Shown here: positions 28,978 through 42,122 of the stretch, piece by piece
Position numbering within the stretch: position 1 is the stretch's first letter
How the letters are laid out: every line of letters starts with the position of its first letter
DNA from: Dallia pectoralis
Taxonomy: Eukaryota; Chordata; Actinopteri; Esociformes; Umbridae
Assembly: GCA_029465975.1 (NCBI GenBank)
Contig: CM055740.1
Location: forward strand, 1,799,267-1,863,266
Direction of reading: 5' to 3'
DNA length: 64,000 nt
The notes under the pieces: generated by a model
Databases searched by the model: none
What the model was told of the DNA's origin: nothing
What the model saw: only the letters and a program-made list of their open reading frames with translations
Position numbers and translations under genes: made by a program

Positions 28978-31212
28978 GTGAGTCAAACGCTTTAAACGAG
29001 TTTATGTTACAACTAGCCTACGGTAAGACCATTCCTACACATCTATGTGTGAGTACGGGCAGGGTCATACGGTATATGTTTCTGTGATAAAGTATGCACA
29101 GAACTGTATTCATAGCGTTTGTTTAAGCGCATAACAGCACAGTAGATCCTGTTCCCATAACTTAAGTCTTGTACGTTGGTTTCAGAAGTTACTAATTAAC
29201 CCCTGCACTAATAGAAACGGCACAGTTTTGGATTAAAGAAACCAACTATAACATTCATGTTTTTTTTATCTATTTAAACATTTTGAATGAGCAAAATGTG
29301 TGAGTTGCAAAGCCAGCTCATGGCATAGCAAAATGAGAATGAAATTAGAATATATTGTTTACTGTGTCAATAGACGTGTCTTGTCCTTGATTATCATTAT
29401 TACGGCTCTTTTATTAACATGGCTGTGGTTTTCCATAGCAATGCATTGTGTTTAAATTACATGTGTCGTACAGTGTCATCAAATTTGTCCTCAAAGTATT
29501 GTTGAAGGGCAGATTAGTGACGTATATTATTTGAATAAAATATAAAATAAAAAAAGTATCTACCAAAGGACCAACTTTATTAAACACAAACATTTGTTGA
29601 CTTGGACTATATATAGGATGCACCCACATGGTAGTGGATTTGGAACTAATACAAAAACAAAAACGATGTAAGATACTTTATAGAACTACTGGCTACGCTA
29701 CATCCTAAGCTTCATTATAATTAATTAATAAATGTACCTGTGAATAAAAACGATTAAACGGGATGTTAGGATATAGGGGCGTTAGAGGAAAATGCGTGAT
29801 AGTGTGTGTATAGAGTGCAAAGAGCAGTAAACACATCATATTATGTTAACTATAGTAGAACATTAACTACAATGGTTAGTTAAAAGCCCACCTGTTTCGC
29901 CCACAATCATGTGTTTAATAAATGCTGTGTAGTGTGATTTCTATACTCACTAAACTTGGGACTGTGGTGAACTATTCCTTAATTACATTTTTAGCCCCTA
30001 GGTCTGTTTCTATACAGGCAGTTGCTACGTTACGGGTAGAGGTAGGAGTTAGTGTGGATGTTTCTCCTCCTTTCCATATACAGTCTAATTCATAGGGTTA
30101 TAATATAGGAACTCCTTATTGGTTTGATTACTAAATCACTGCATTCTAGGAGTCAATCCCCTAACACATAACTTCAGATTCCTCTTTTATTCCATATCTC
30201 CTCACCACATCACAACTGAGGACAATTGTAATAGTTCTGTCAATGCAAATCCATTGCAAATGCTTTATTTGCATGTTTCTTAACCCCTTGCCATTCTGCC
30301 TGTTGACCAAACACAAACACACACACACACACATACACACACCCACTGTCATCATATGACACCATCCTGGTTTGTGTTGTCTATATCCTGGTGCTTTAGT
30401 GGAGGGCAGCCGTGAGTTTAAATGGTTTCCGTAGGTTGTGTGTTTGCTGAAACCCACCTTGATTGCCAGAAACACATATTTAACAGTGTATGGATGTGGA
30501 ACTTACATTTGTGTTTGTCAAAGGTTTTAGATAAATAATAAATCCAAGAGTTAGTCAAGCCTGAGCTCAAGACTGGACTCTGTTAGTGGAGAATTAGTGA
30601 GATAACATAAATCCTAGAGTTAGTCAAGCCTGAGCTCAAGACTGGACTCTGTTAGTGGAGAATTAGTGAGATAACATAAACCCTAGAGTTAGTCAAGCCT
30701 GAGCTCAGGACTGATGACTTAGTTGTGGCCTGTCATGATTTCTCAACATACAATAATCATCCGGTGTAGTCAATAATGTACAGTAATATTTGACTAGGGA
30801 GGATCTGCCCCAACAGATTAGCTATTCCTCAGCTAACGTCAAGTGAGACTCGGCTCTGGAAGATCCCACAATATATATCAGAGCAGTTTCTGTAAACACC
30901 CAAAGGAAAAAGGCACAAAACCTTATGACAGAGGGAGTAAAGCAAGACCAAGTGTCTGGGCTATATGGCATTTTATTCATCTACAAAGACAATATTTTTT
31001 GTTTTAAATAACTATAAAGGTACTATGATACGAGTAAATATCTAGGGAGTTAATAGTATATGTTTCCAATGACTAATGTGAATTGCACAAATGTTTTTAA
31101 TAATACATTGATTGTTTGCTGCGTTGAATAGAGACTTCATGAGTGACAATATGTTGAGACTGTTGGTAAAATATTACCCATAAACCCAAGTGTACCCCCC
31201 CTCCCCCCATAG
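28978..31212. other. cracr2b intron 1, no gene seen
   Basis: AT-rich unique sequence. It has one short tandem array, a roughly 75-bp unit (gagttagtcaagcctgagct) about three times at 30545-30710, and a small (ca)n near 30310. No open frame here has supporting splice sites or homology. It ends in a poly-C-rich tract and the acceptor at 31211-31212. Confidence 0.6.
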
Positions 31213-31214
31213 TG

Positions 31215-34200
31215 ATGTCCAGATGGCTGGCTGATGGGGAGGTGTTGACGGGGGAAGGAAGTGGCATGGAGTCCCCGTGCAGTCCCAGACTGATGGCGTT
31301 TCCGGTCCCGGTTAATTGTGGCAGTCCACGGTCTGGGCCGGGGGGCAGAGGGGTCAGAGGTCGCAGTCTCCCCATGCCACCCTGCTCCAGGGAGACGCCG
31401 GCGGGTCGGACAGAGACCTCGGGTAGCATGGGGAAGGCCACAGAGCTGTTTGTTCTGTGTGATAAAGAAGGAAAAGGATTCATCACGAAGAGAGACATGC
31501 AGGTTGGTGAGACGCCACTGGGTTCTGACTCACAAGGCCTTATGGGTAAAAATGTCCAGTGAGAGCGCACATTAGAGTCATATGACATGCCCTACCTATA
31601 TTGTGCCATCTCTCTGTTCCCTTAGAGATTACAGGGAGAGTTACCACTGACCCCAGAACAGTTAGAGTCAGTGTTTGAGAGTTTGGACAGAGATGACAAC
31701 GGCTTTCTGACTCCTGTGGAGTTTAACATGGGCCTTATGGGTATGTACCATTAACTGATGAGTTTAACATGGGCCTTATGGGTATGTACCATTAACTGAT
31801 GAGTTTAACATGGGCCTTATGGGTATGTACCATTAACTGATGAGTTTAACATGGGCCTTATGGGTATGTACCATTAACTGATGAGTTTAACATGGGCCTT
31901 ATGGGTATGTACCATTAACTGATGTCTGTATGTCTGACTGTGACAGCAGGGGGCCTGGTGTGGGTTGAGGAGGACCCAGAGGGAATCCAGGAGGAGGCCG
32001 AGACAGAGGAGAAGCTGGTAGATCCAGGAGATTTAAGGTTCGCTCAGATACTGATGGACCTGGGTGCCGGGAAACTCTTCACAGAGTGAGTGGCTAGGCT
32101 AAACACAGGAGTGAGTGGCTACGCTAAACACAGGAGTGAGTGGCTACGCTAAACACAGGAGTGAGTGGCTACGCTAAACACATAGTGAGTGGCTACGCTA
32201 AACACATAGTGAGTGGCTACGCTAAACACAGGAGTGAGTGGCTACGCTAAACACATAGTGAGTGGCTACGCTAAACACATAGTGAGTGGCTACGCTAAAC
32301 ACATAGTGAGTGGCTACGCTAAACACAGAGTGAGTGGCTACAATAAACACATAGTGAGTGGCTACGCTAAACACAGGAGTGAGTGGCTACGCTAAACACA
32401 GGAGTGAGTGGCTACGCTAAACACAGAGTGAGTGGCTACGCTAAACACAGGAGTGAGTGGCTACGCTAAACACAGGAGTGAGTGGCTACGCTAAACACAG
32501 AGTGAGTGGCTACGCTAAACACAGGAGTGAGTGGCTACGCTAAACAGAGGAGTGAGTGGCTACGCTAAACACAGGAGTGAGTGGCTACGCTAAACACAGG
32601 AGTGAGTGGCTACGCTAAACACAGGAGTGAGTGGCTACGCTAAACACAGGAGTGAGTGGCTACGCTAAACACATAGCGAGTGGCTACGCTAAACACATAG
32701 CGAGTGGCTACGCTAAACACAGAGCGAGTGGCTACGCTAAACACAGAGCGAGTGGCTACGCTAAACACAGAGCGAGTGGCTACGCTAAACACAGAGCGAG
32801 TGGGTACGCTAAACACAGAGCGAGTGGCTACGCTAAACACAGAGCGAGTGGCTACGCTAAACACAGAGCGTGTGGCTACGCTAAACACAGAGCGAGTGGC
32901 TACGCTAAACACATAGTGAGTGGCTACGCTAAACACATAGTGAGTGGCTACGCTAAACACATAGTGACTGGCTACACTAAACACAGAAGTTTCAATGGAA
33001 AACCTGCCGAGGCATTTTGAATGGCACACTAGCCACTATGTTGGGCAGCTATAGTATAAAACTTCCATTTGGGCATTGTGTTAAAATTGGGGTTACTTTT
33101 AGGCATTACCAGTATGGGTTACTTGTTTGGGCTAGGTTATGTTCTCTATAAATATAAATGTTATTGAGGTAAAACCTTGAAGATATTGAGATGTATAGGT
33201 TTAGTTTCAGGTCCCAATAAAGGTAGAATGACAAATGCGTGTGTGTGTGTTTTTACCAGTCAGTTGGAGTTATGTAAATTGAGGTGTGAGCTTCATAGAG
33301 ACAGACCAGAACTGCTATCACTCCTAGAGGACATCCTGGTACAAGCTGTGTACCAACTACAGGACTCCATGAGAGAGAGAGACAGTCTGGAACAGGCCCT
33401 ACGCAGGTAATAACAAGCCCTACGCAGTTAATAACAAGCCCTACGCAGGTAATAACAAGCCCTACGCAGGTAATAACAAGCCCTACGCAGGTAATAACAA
33501 GCCCTACGCAGGTAATAACAAGCCCTACGCAGGTAATAACAGGCCCTACGCAGGTAATAACAGGCCCTACGCAGGTAATAACAGGCCCTACGCAGGTAAT
33601 AACAAGCCCTACGCAGGTAATAACAGGCCCTACGCAGGTAATAACAGGCCCTACGCAGGTAATAACAAGCCCTACGCAGGTAATAACAGGCCCTACGCAG
33701 GTAATAACAAGCCCTACGCAGGTAATAACAGGCTCTACGCAGGTAATAACAGGCCCTACGCAGGTAATAACAGGCCCTACGCAGGTAATAACAAGCCCTA
33801 CGCAGGTAATAACAAGCCCTACGCAGGTAATAACGAGCCCTACGCAGGTAATAACAAGCCCTACGCAGGTAATAACAAGCCCTACGCAGGTAATAACAAG
33901 CCCTACGCAGGTAATAACAAGCCCTACGCAGGTAATAACAAGCCCTACGCAGGTAATAACAGGCCCTACGCAGGTAATAACAAGCCCTACGCAGGTAATA
34001 ACAGGCCCTACGCAGGTAATAACAAGCCCTACGCAGGTAATAACAAGCCCTACGCAGGTAATAACAAGCCCTACGCAGGTAATAACAAGCCCTACGCAGG
34101 TAATAACAAGCCCTACGCAGGTAATAACAAGCCCTACGCAGGTAATAACAAGCCCTACGCAGGTAATAACAAGCCCTACGCAGGTAATAACAAGCCCTAC

Positions 34201-37200
34201 GCAGGTAATAACAGGCCTTACGCAGGTAATAACAAGCCCTACGCAGGTAATAACAGGCCCTATGCAGGTAATAACAGGCCCTATGCAGGTAATAACAAGC
34301 CCTACGCAGGTAATAACAAGCCCTACGCAGGTAATAACAAGCCCTACGCAGGTAATAACAAGCCCTACGCAGGTAATAACAAGCCCTACGCAGGTAATAA
34401 CAAGCCCTACGCAGGTAATAACAAGCCCTACGCAGGTAATAACAAGCCCTACGCAGGTAATAACAAGCCCTACGCAGGTAATAACAGGCCTTACGCAGGT
34501 AATAACAAGCCCTACGCAGGTAATAACAAGCCCTACGCAGGTAATAACAAGCCCTACGCAGGTAATAACAAGCCCTATGCAGGTAATAACAAGCCCTACG
34601 CAGGTAATAACAAGCCCTACGCAGGTAATAACAAGCCCTACGCAGGTAATAACAACCCCTACGCAGGTAATAACAAGCCCTACGCAGGTAAAAACAAGCC
34701 CTACGCAGGTAATAACAAGCCCTACGCAGGTAATAACAAGCCCTACGCAGGTAATAACAAGCCCTACGCAGGTAATAACAAGCCCTACGCAGGTAATAAC
34801 AGGCCCTACGCAGGTAATAACAAGCCCTACGCAGGTAATAACAAGCCCTACGCAGGTAATAACAAGCCCTACGCAGGTAATAACAAGCCCTACGCAGGTA
34901 ATAACAAGCCCTACGCAGGTAATAACAAGCCCTACGCAGGTAATAACAGGCCCTACGCAGGTAATAACAACCCCTACGCAGGTAATAACAAGCCCTACGC
35001 AGGTAATAACAGGCCCTACGCAGGTAATAACAAGCCCTACGCAGGTAATAACAGGCCCTACGCAGGTAATAACAAGCCCTACGCAGGTAATAACAGGCCC
35101 TACGCAGGTAATAACATGTAGTCTGTCTGGAACCAGCTTTACCGAGGTCTTTATTGTCAATAATTGTCTTTGTTTACTGTCCATTTATTTGTATTGTATA
35201 TACATGTTTGTTCCTACAGTTGTAATTCCTTTATATAAATATGGCTGGGGTTCACTGGAGATTATTTTCACTATTAACTGTAACAGATGCTCTTTGACTG
35301 ACTGGGTGTAGGATTGATTTGACTCATTCTAATGAGCTGCTGTGTTTCAGAGGGGAGAGAGACCATGACAGAGTAGTTCAATTAATCTACGAGGAGATGG
35401 AGACAAGAGTCAGAGAGGAGAAAGAAAAACAACTGCCTCAGGTACGATTATAAAAAGATGAATGTGTACATGGTAAAGATGATAATGGTGATGTGAAGAA
35501 GATGATGAGGAGGTTGAAGAAGATTACGATAATTAAAGATTATTATACTTCACTTTACAGGACAGTTTAAGACAGTAATGATTATTATACTTCACTTTAC
35601 AGGACAGTTTAAGACAGTAATGATTATTATACTTCACTTTACAGGACAGTTTAAGACAGTAATGATTATTATACTTCACTTTACAGGACAGTTTAAGACA
35701 GTAATGATTATTATACTTCACTTTACAGGACAGTTTAAGACAGTAATGATTATTATACTTCACTTTACAGGACAGTTTAAGACAGTAATGATTATTATAC
35801 TTCACTTTACAGGACAGTTTAAGACAGTAATGATTATTATACTTCACTTTACAGGACAGTTTAAGACAGTAATGATTATTATACTTCACTTTACAGGACA
35901 GTTTAAGACAGTAATGATTATTATACTTCACTTTACAGGACAGTTTAAGACAGTAATGATTATTATACTTCACTTTACAGGACAGTTTAAGACAGTAATG
36001 ATTATTATACTTCACTTTACAGGACAGTATAAGACAGTTTCAGGACAGAATGCAGCTGATGGTTGAGGAACTAAAGATGAAGGAACAGGAATTAGAGACC
36101 TCACTGTCCAATCAGAAAGAGGTATTTATGTGAATGTGTTTGAATAGTATGAAGATGCTCAAAGCTCTGTTAGGGGGAGAACCTCTGCTCTCCTTCCACC
36201 AATGTGAGATTCTCCTCACTTCCAGTTTTTCAGTGGTGTTCGAGACATCTTGATACCCAAACCCATCCTTAATCATATTCATTCATCCTTTCCTCCCTCT
36301 ATTTGTTCCTCCTCTTTTCTCCTCCCATTTCAGTTGGAAGAGAGGATCCAAGAGCTGGCCAGTGAGCAGACAGATATCAGGTTACAGAACCAGCAGCTTC
36401 ACAGTCATAACATGCAGCTCCAGGAACAGCTGGAGACCAGCAGAGATGATCTACAGACGACCCTGGACCAGTTAGAGCTCCTACAATCTGGGCTGGCAGA
36501 GCAGGAGAGGAGGAGAGAGAGGTAAAAGACAGAGGAGAGGAGATATGAGGAGAGAGAGGTAAAAGACAGAGAAGTGAGAAGACATGCATAAACCTATTCC
36601 CTTACATGCATAAACCTATTCCCTTACATGGATAAACCTATTCCCTTACATGCATAAACCTATTCCCTTACATGGATAAACCTATTCCCTTACATGCATA
36701 AACCTATTCCCTTACATGCATAAACCTATTCCCTTACATGCATAAACCTATTCCCTTACATGCATAAACCTATTCCCTTACATGCATAAACCTATTCCCT
36801 TACATGCATAAACCTATTCCCTTACATGCATAAACCTATTCCCTTACATGCATAAACCTATTCCCTTACATGCATAAACCTATTCCCTTACATGCATAAA
36901 CCTATTCCCTTACATGCATAAACCTATTCCCTTACATGCATAAACCTATTCCCTTACATGCATAAACCTATTCCCTTACATGCATAAACCTATTCCCTTA
37001 CATGCATAAACCTATTCCCTTACATGCATAAACCTATTCCCTTACATGCATAAACCTATTCCCTTACATGCATAAACCTATTCCCTTACATGCATAAACC
37101 TATTCCCTTACATGCATAAACCTATTCCCTTACATGCATAAACCTATTCCCTTACATGCATAAACCTATTCCCTTACATGGATAAACCTATTCCCTTACA

Positions 37201-38501
37201 TGCATAAACCTATTCCCTTACATGCATAAACCTATTCCCTTACATGCATAAACCTATTCCCTTACATGCATAAACCTATTCCCTTACATGCATAAACCTA
37301 TTCCCTTACATGCATAAACCTATTCCCTTACATGCATAAACCTATTCCCTTACATGCTTGTGTCTCTCACTGTAGTTCTGTACTGAAGGTCTCCAGGAAC
37401 ATACAGAAGGAAAAGGACAGTCTAAAAAGACAGCTGGAAATGTTAAGGTCAGTCTGCTTTTTTGTCTACCTGTCTCTGTCTGCCTTTCTGTCGGTTTACC
37501 CGTCTCTGTCTGTCTTTCTGTCGGTTTACCCGTCTCTGTCTGCCTTTCTGTCGGTTTACCCGTCTCTGTCTGTCTTTCTGTCGGTTTACCCGTCTCTGTC
37601 TGCCTTTCTGTCGGTTTACCCGTCTCTGTCTGTCTTTCTGTCGGTTTACCCGTCTCTGTCTGTCTTTCTGTCGGTTTACCCGTCTCTGTCTGTCTTTCTG
37701 TCGGTTTACCCGTCTCTGTCTGCCTTTCTGTCGGTTTACCCGTCTCTGTCTGCCTTTCTGTCGGTTTACCCGTCTCTGTCTGCCTTTCTGTCGGTTTACC
37801 CGTCTCTGTCTGCCTTTCTGTCGGTTTACCCGTCTCTGTCTGCCTTTCTGTCGGTTTACCCGTCTCTGTCTGTCTTTCTGTCGGTTTACCCGTCTCTGTC
37901 TGTCTTTCTGTCGGTTTACCCGTCTCTGTCTGCCTTTCTGTCGGTTTACCCGTCTCTGTCTGCCTTTCTGTCGGTTTACCCGTCTCTGTCTGCCTTTCTG
38001 TCGGTTTACCCGTCTCTGTCTGCCTTTCTGTCGGTTTACCCGTCTCTGTCTGTCTTTCTGTCGGTTTACCCGTCTCTGTCTGTCTTTCTGTCGGTTTACC
38101 CGTCTCTGTCTGTCTTACTGTCGGTTTACCCGTCTCTGTCTGTCTTTCTGTCGGTTTACCCGTCTCTGTCTGTCTTTCTGTCGGTTTACCTGTCTCTGTC
38201 AGTCTTAAATGTCTTTGTTTGTTTGTCTGTTTATGCTTGTCTTTCTGTCTGTCTACCTCCTAATTTCTGATTTCTTTATCACCTCAGGGACATGAACAAA
38301 CATCTGCGTGATGAGAAAGATGCCCACCAGTCTCCAAAGAGGATCGGCGTGAATCGCAGACACCCTCTCTTCCTCTCACCTGTTCTCTCTTCTGTCCTCC
38401 AACAATCCATCATCCCAACAAACCACTCCCACTGCCCCTACACCAATCACCTGAGTCCCCTGTGGACACACCCCTTCAACCATCATATTAGTCAATACTA
38501 G
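31215..38501 (+). CDS. cracr2b: CRAC channel regulator 2B-like EF-hand/coiled-coil protein (EFCAB4A)
   Basis: CRACR2 proteins bind Orai/STIM and modulate store-operated calcium entry. Coding exons: 31215-31502, 31626-31740, 31950-32085, 33260-33406, 35351-35441, 36023-36121, 36334-36521, 37376-37447, 38288-38501. They total 1350 nt, or 449 aa plus TAG. Seen: a low-complexity N-terminus; a degenerate EF-hand (loop [12 protein letters not shown], residues about 82-93); a canonical EF-hand (loop [12 protein letters not shown], about 119-130); then long coiled-coil segments (exons 4 to 8) and NKHLRDEKD, also present in CRACR2A. There is no Rab GTPase domain after it, as expected for CRACR2B and not for long CRACR2A. 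Linkage to cd151 also fits CRACR2B. The last 55 residues are unlike anything I recognise. Five of its introns hold minisatellites, four containing copied splice junctions. Confidence 0.93.
31718..31925. repeat. 41-bp repeat of a cracr2b exon end plus donor
   Basis: Five copies of gagtttaacatgggccttat + gggtatgtaccattaactga + t. The first is the true end of exon 2 (to 31740) plus donor gtatgt; the other four lie in the intron. Confidence 0.94.
32086..32990. repeat. About 25-bp repeat beginning at a cracr2b donor
   Basis: About 36 copies of gagtgagtggctacgctaaa + cacag, with variants (atagtgag, agagcgag). The first gtgagt is the real donor after 32085. Most units repeat an ag-gtgagt-like donor; in the 32685-32900 block it has decayed to gcgagt. 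Confidence 0.93.
33393..35120. repeat. 22-bp repeat (about 78 copies) of a cracr2b exon end plus donor
   Basis: The unit is aacaRgccctacgcaggtaat. The first copy is the real end of exon 4 (ggccctacgcag, ending 33406) with donor gtaata. About 77 further copies follow over 1.7 kb with few changes (aag/agg, tacg/tatg). The minus strand is open throughout (33253-35184), an artefact of the 22-bp unit. Confidence 0.95.
35540..36035. repeat. 42-bp repeat of a cracr2b acceptor plus exon start
   Basis: About eleven copies of acagtaatgattattatact + tcactttacaggacagttta + ag. The last copy is the real junction: ttcactttacag then gacagtataagacag, with the exon starting at 36023. Copies are almost identical. 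Confidence 0.95.
36590..37365. repeat. 22-bp minisatellite, cracr2b intron
   Basis: About 35 near-identical copies of cataaacctattcccttaca + tg (occasional ggataaacc) fill the intron 36522-37375. Confidence 0.95.
37465..38215. repeat. 30-bp minisatellite, cracr2b intron
   Basis: About 24 copies of cgtctctgtctgcctttctg + tcggtttacc fill the intron 37448-38287. The plus strand is pyrimidine-rich. Open frames of 248 and 312 codons here are artefacts. Confidence 0.95.
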
Positions 38502-40400
38502 TTCTGTCTGGACACACCCCTTCAACCATCATATTAATCAATACTAGTTCTGTCTGGACACACCCCTTCAACCATCATATTATCCAATACTTGTTCTGTC
38601 TGGACACACCCCTGGACACACCCCTTCAATCATCAAATTAATCAATACTAGTTCTGTTTGGACACACCCCACTGATAGGTCACTTCTTTTTCAAGTTCTC
38701 CAATATAAGGAACATGTTATTTCCATAGAGCAGCACACGGTTTGTGACAGTAGTTTGTGGTGAACTATATCAAAGAATACTATGAACAATTGCTGTGTGA
38801 ATAAATTCAGCAATGCTTTTGCTCCTGTAAATGATCATCTACTGTATAAGATAGTTATTAGTTTGTAAACCTTGTTGTGTGTGGATTAGGGATGGGGATG
38901 GTTCCTCAATAGAACCGGGTTCCTTAATAGAACCGGGTTCCTTAATAGAACTGGGTTCCTTAATAGTATTCAAAGTGTATTGAAAAATGTTGATGATCAC
39001 CATGTTGGTGCTAAATAAACATTGTCATATACAATAAACACTGTACGTGTCAGTTTGGTTTTGCTTTTATTTTGAATGTCATTATAGAGCACCAATGTCA
39101 GAAAGTCTCAACAGATTGTAAGGCGGAACCTTCTGTGAAACCAGCCAATCATGACAGCCCGCTTTCCAAACAAAATAGTTCCCAGAAAAGTGTGTGCAAC
39201 ATCATGTATGTGCCATATATAAACAACAATTTAAAATACCATTATTATTCTACTAGTTTTACACCTGTTACATTCTACTAGTTTTACACCTGTTACATTC
39301 TACTAGTTTTACACCTGTTACATTCTACTAGTTTTACACCTGTTACATTCTACTAGTTTTACACCTGTTACATTCTACTAGTTTTACACCTGTTACATTC
39401 TACTAGTTTTACACCTGTTACATTCTACTACTTTTACACCTGTTACATTCTACTAGTTTTACACCTGTTACATTCTACTAGTTTTACACCTGTTACATTC
39501 TACTAGTTTTACACCTGTTACATTCTACTAGTTTTACACCTGTTAACATTCTACTAGTTTTACACCTGTTACATTCTACTAGTTTTACACCTGTTACATT
39601 CTACTAGTTTTACACCTGTTACATTCTACTAGTTTTACACCTGTTAACATTCTACTAGTTTTACACCTGTTACATTCTACTAGTTTTACACCTGTTAACA
39701 TTCTACTAGTTTTACACCTGTTAACATTCTACTAGTTTTACACCTGTTACATTCTACTAGTTTTACACCTGTTAACATTCTACTAGTTTTACACCTGTTA
39801 CATTCTACTAGTTTTACACCTGTTACATTCTACTAGTTTTACACCTGTTACATTCTACTAGTTTTACACCTGTTAACATTCTACTAGTTTTACACCTGTT
39901 ACATTCTACTAGTTTTACACCTGTTACATTCTACTAGTTTTACACCTGTTAACATTCTACTAGTTTTACACCTGTTACATTCTACTAGTTTTACACCTGT
40001 TACATTCTACTAGTTTTACACCTGTTACATTCTACTAGTTTTACACCTGTTACATTCTACTAGTTTTACACCTGTTACATTCTACTAGTTTTACACCTGT
40101 TAACATTCTACTAGTTTTACATAGCAATGCTTTTGGGCATGTTCACAGAGCAGCCTGCAGGGGGCAGCATGATCTTCAATAAGCATGGGTTCTGTCTGTG
40201 TCCATCTTACCACTCTGCAGTCTGTCTGTCTTTGCCCTCTCTTGTCTGTCTGTCTGTCTTACCCCTCTCCTGTAAGCCTGTCTGCCTGTCTTACCCCTCT
40301 CCTGTCTGTCTGCCTGTCTTACCCCCCTACTAAAATGGGACAGTTACAGACTTGGCTGAGCACGAGTTTGGATCCCAGTCAGATGAAAGTTTAGCCTAGT
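38502..40400. other. Intergenic region between cracr2b and cd151
   Basis: The cracr2b 3' UTR starts here. A roughly 55-bp unit (ctgtctggacacaccccttc) recurs about four times at 38455-38670, overlapping the stop codon. Candidate AATAAA signals are at 39014-39019 and 39033-39038. A 25-bp minisatellite covers 39240-40120. I see no coding gene. Confidence 0.6.
39237..40122. repeat. 25/26-bp minisatellite, intergenic
   Basis: About 34 copies of acattctactagttttacac + ctgtt. Some copies have an extra a (ttaacatt), giving 26 bp. Confidence 0.95.
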
Positions 40401-40582
40401 TGCTTCTAACTTTCACAGAGAGCTGGCAGACACACACCATACAGCCAGAGACACACACACACACCAGACAGCACCAGGCAGACAGACAAACAGACAGGCA
40501 GTCAAACAGACAGACAGACAGAATATCTGGCTACCAGGGAGGGTGGAGCAGAACCATTAACTGTATCTGACAGTTGGATCTG

Positions 40583-41090
40583 GAGGGTTGAGAAGGACAT
40601 CCAACCAGAGGAGAGGTAAGACTGTTCTGTTCAAACATCTCATATCCTAAAGAGAAGGACATCCAACCAGAGGAGAGGTAAGACTGTTCTGTTCAAACAT
40701 CTCTTATCCTAAAGAGAAGGACATCCAACCAGAGGTGAGGTAAGACTGTTCTGTTCAAACATCTCTTATCCTAAAGAGAAGGACATCCAACCAGAGGTGA
40801 GATAAGACTGTTCTGTTCAAACATCTCTTATCCTAAAGAGAAGGACATCCAACCAGAGGTGAGATAAGACTGTTCTGTTCAAACATCTCATATCCTAAAG
40901 AGAAGGACATCCAACCAGAGGTGAGATAAGACTGTTCTGTTCAAACATCTCATATCCTAAAGAGAAGGACATCCAACCAGAGGTGAGATAAGACTGTTCT
41001 GTTCAAACATCTCATATCCTAAAGAGAAGGACATCCAACCAGAGGAGAGGTAAGACTGTTCTGTTCTAACATCTCATATCCTGAAGATAA
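40583..41090. repeat. 62-bp repeat containing a donor, 5' of cd151
   Basis: Eight copies of agaaggacatccaaccagag + gagaggtaagactgttctgt + tcaaacatctcatatcctaaag. The first copy follows unique sequence and ends gagag-gtaaga at 40615/40616, a good donor for a cd151 5' UTR exon. Several later copies read gtgagataag or gagaggtaag. Confidence 0.9.
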
Positions 41091-42122
41091 TAATATAATA
41101 ATATACATACATTTATATACTGGGTTGAGTGTGTCGTATTTAGTGACACATGGTTTGGACTAATGTTAGCTGCCATTTAGAAACACACCCTGTTGAGAAA
41201 ATGGTTGGATGTTATGTTGGGTGTTATTCAACCTGTTTCATGTTAACAAAAATGATCCGTTATATAAAGGGGTTTACATTAGATTTGTGTGTATTAATTA
41301 TATAAATACACTTGATAACGAATATCGATAAACAATTTAATATTCAGCCTATTTTTATTTTATGTATTTGAGCTGAACACTTTGTTCATGCCATCTGTCT
41401 CCTCTGTGTTGTTTTCTCGTAAGCTGGTATTATCTGAGATGAACGGTCAGGAACATGACTGGGAATAAGATGTCTGTTTACAGGGGTGGAGTTTATCTGC
41501 TGGTTTTTGATGAACTACTTTGATCTGACCAAGACATTCCTTAAATCTGTATTCTCTTCTTTGGATGCATGGTTCTGTCTCTCTGTTAATAAAACTAGAG
41601 TTTACATTTATATGAAATTGTAATAATAAAGATCAATTAACTACCTCAAAACCACGAACCCTGACAATTATAATGACAATTATTGTTTTGAAAAGTCCTC
41701 TTTAAAATGAATATATTACAAAACTGTTGTTATTTTTGCCAATTCTTCTTATTATATATTGCTGTTATTAAGGTGTGTCAGTGCTTAGATTCACTGACAC
41801 AACAGACAACAGACAATGTGCTGGTAATGTCAGTGAGTCTTCCCCCTGGTGCTCCTATTTCAGCAGCCACCATTCTGTTTATATAACTGGAATTAAAGCT
41901 GCTGTTCTCAACCAATCATGTCCATAATATAAATAACAGAAATGTAACAAGTATAAAATTGTGATGTGGTTTTTTTAAATTGATAATTTCAACACAGACA
42001 TTTCTTAGGTCAGCATTCTTAATTAACAATGTCTGTTTGTTCATATAAATGTTAGCAAAACCAATTATCTTATTCTGCTCTATGTTAATCTGAAGGTGTA
42101 CTTCTGTATTTGTGTTTCCAGG

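Noticed and set aside
33253..35184. 643-codon minus-strand frame (VITCVGL-like 7- to 8-residue period)
   Set aside because: It is the reverse of the 22-bp donor repeat in a cracr2b intron; the plus strand has the real exon at its edge.
36590..37365. CRISPR-like appearance of regular 22-bp repeats
   Set aside because: There are no unique spacers: the units abut each other, and the array lies in a vertebrate intron.
37332..38270. 312-codon frame with Leu/Ser/Phe/Val/Tyr repeats resembling a membrane protein
   Set aside because: A 30-bp pyrimidine-rich intronic minisatellite gives the hydrophobic look; the real exon 37376-37447 is in another context and phase.
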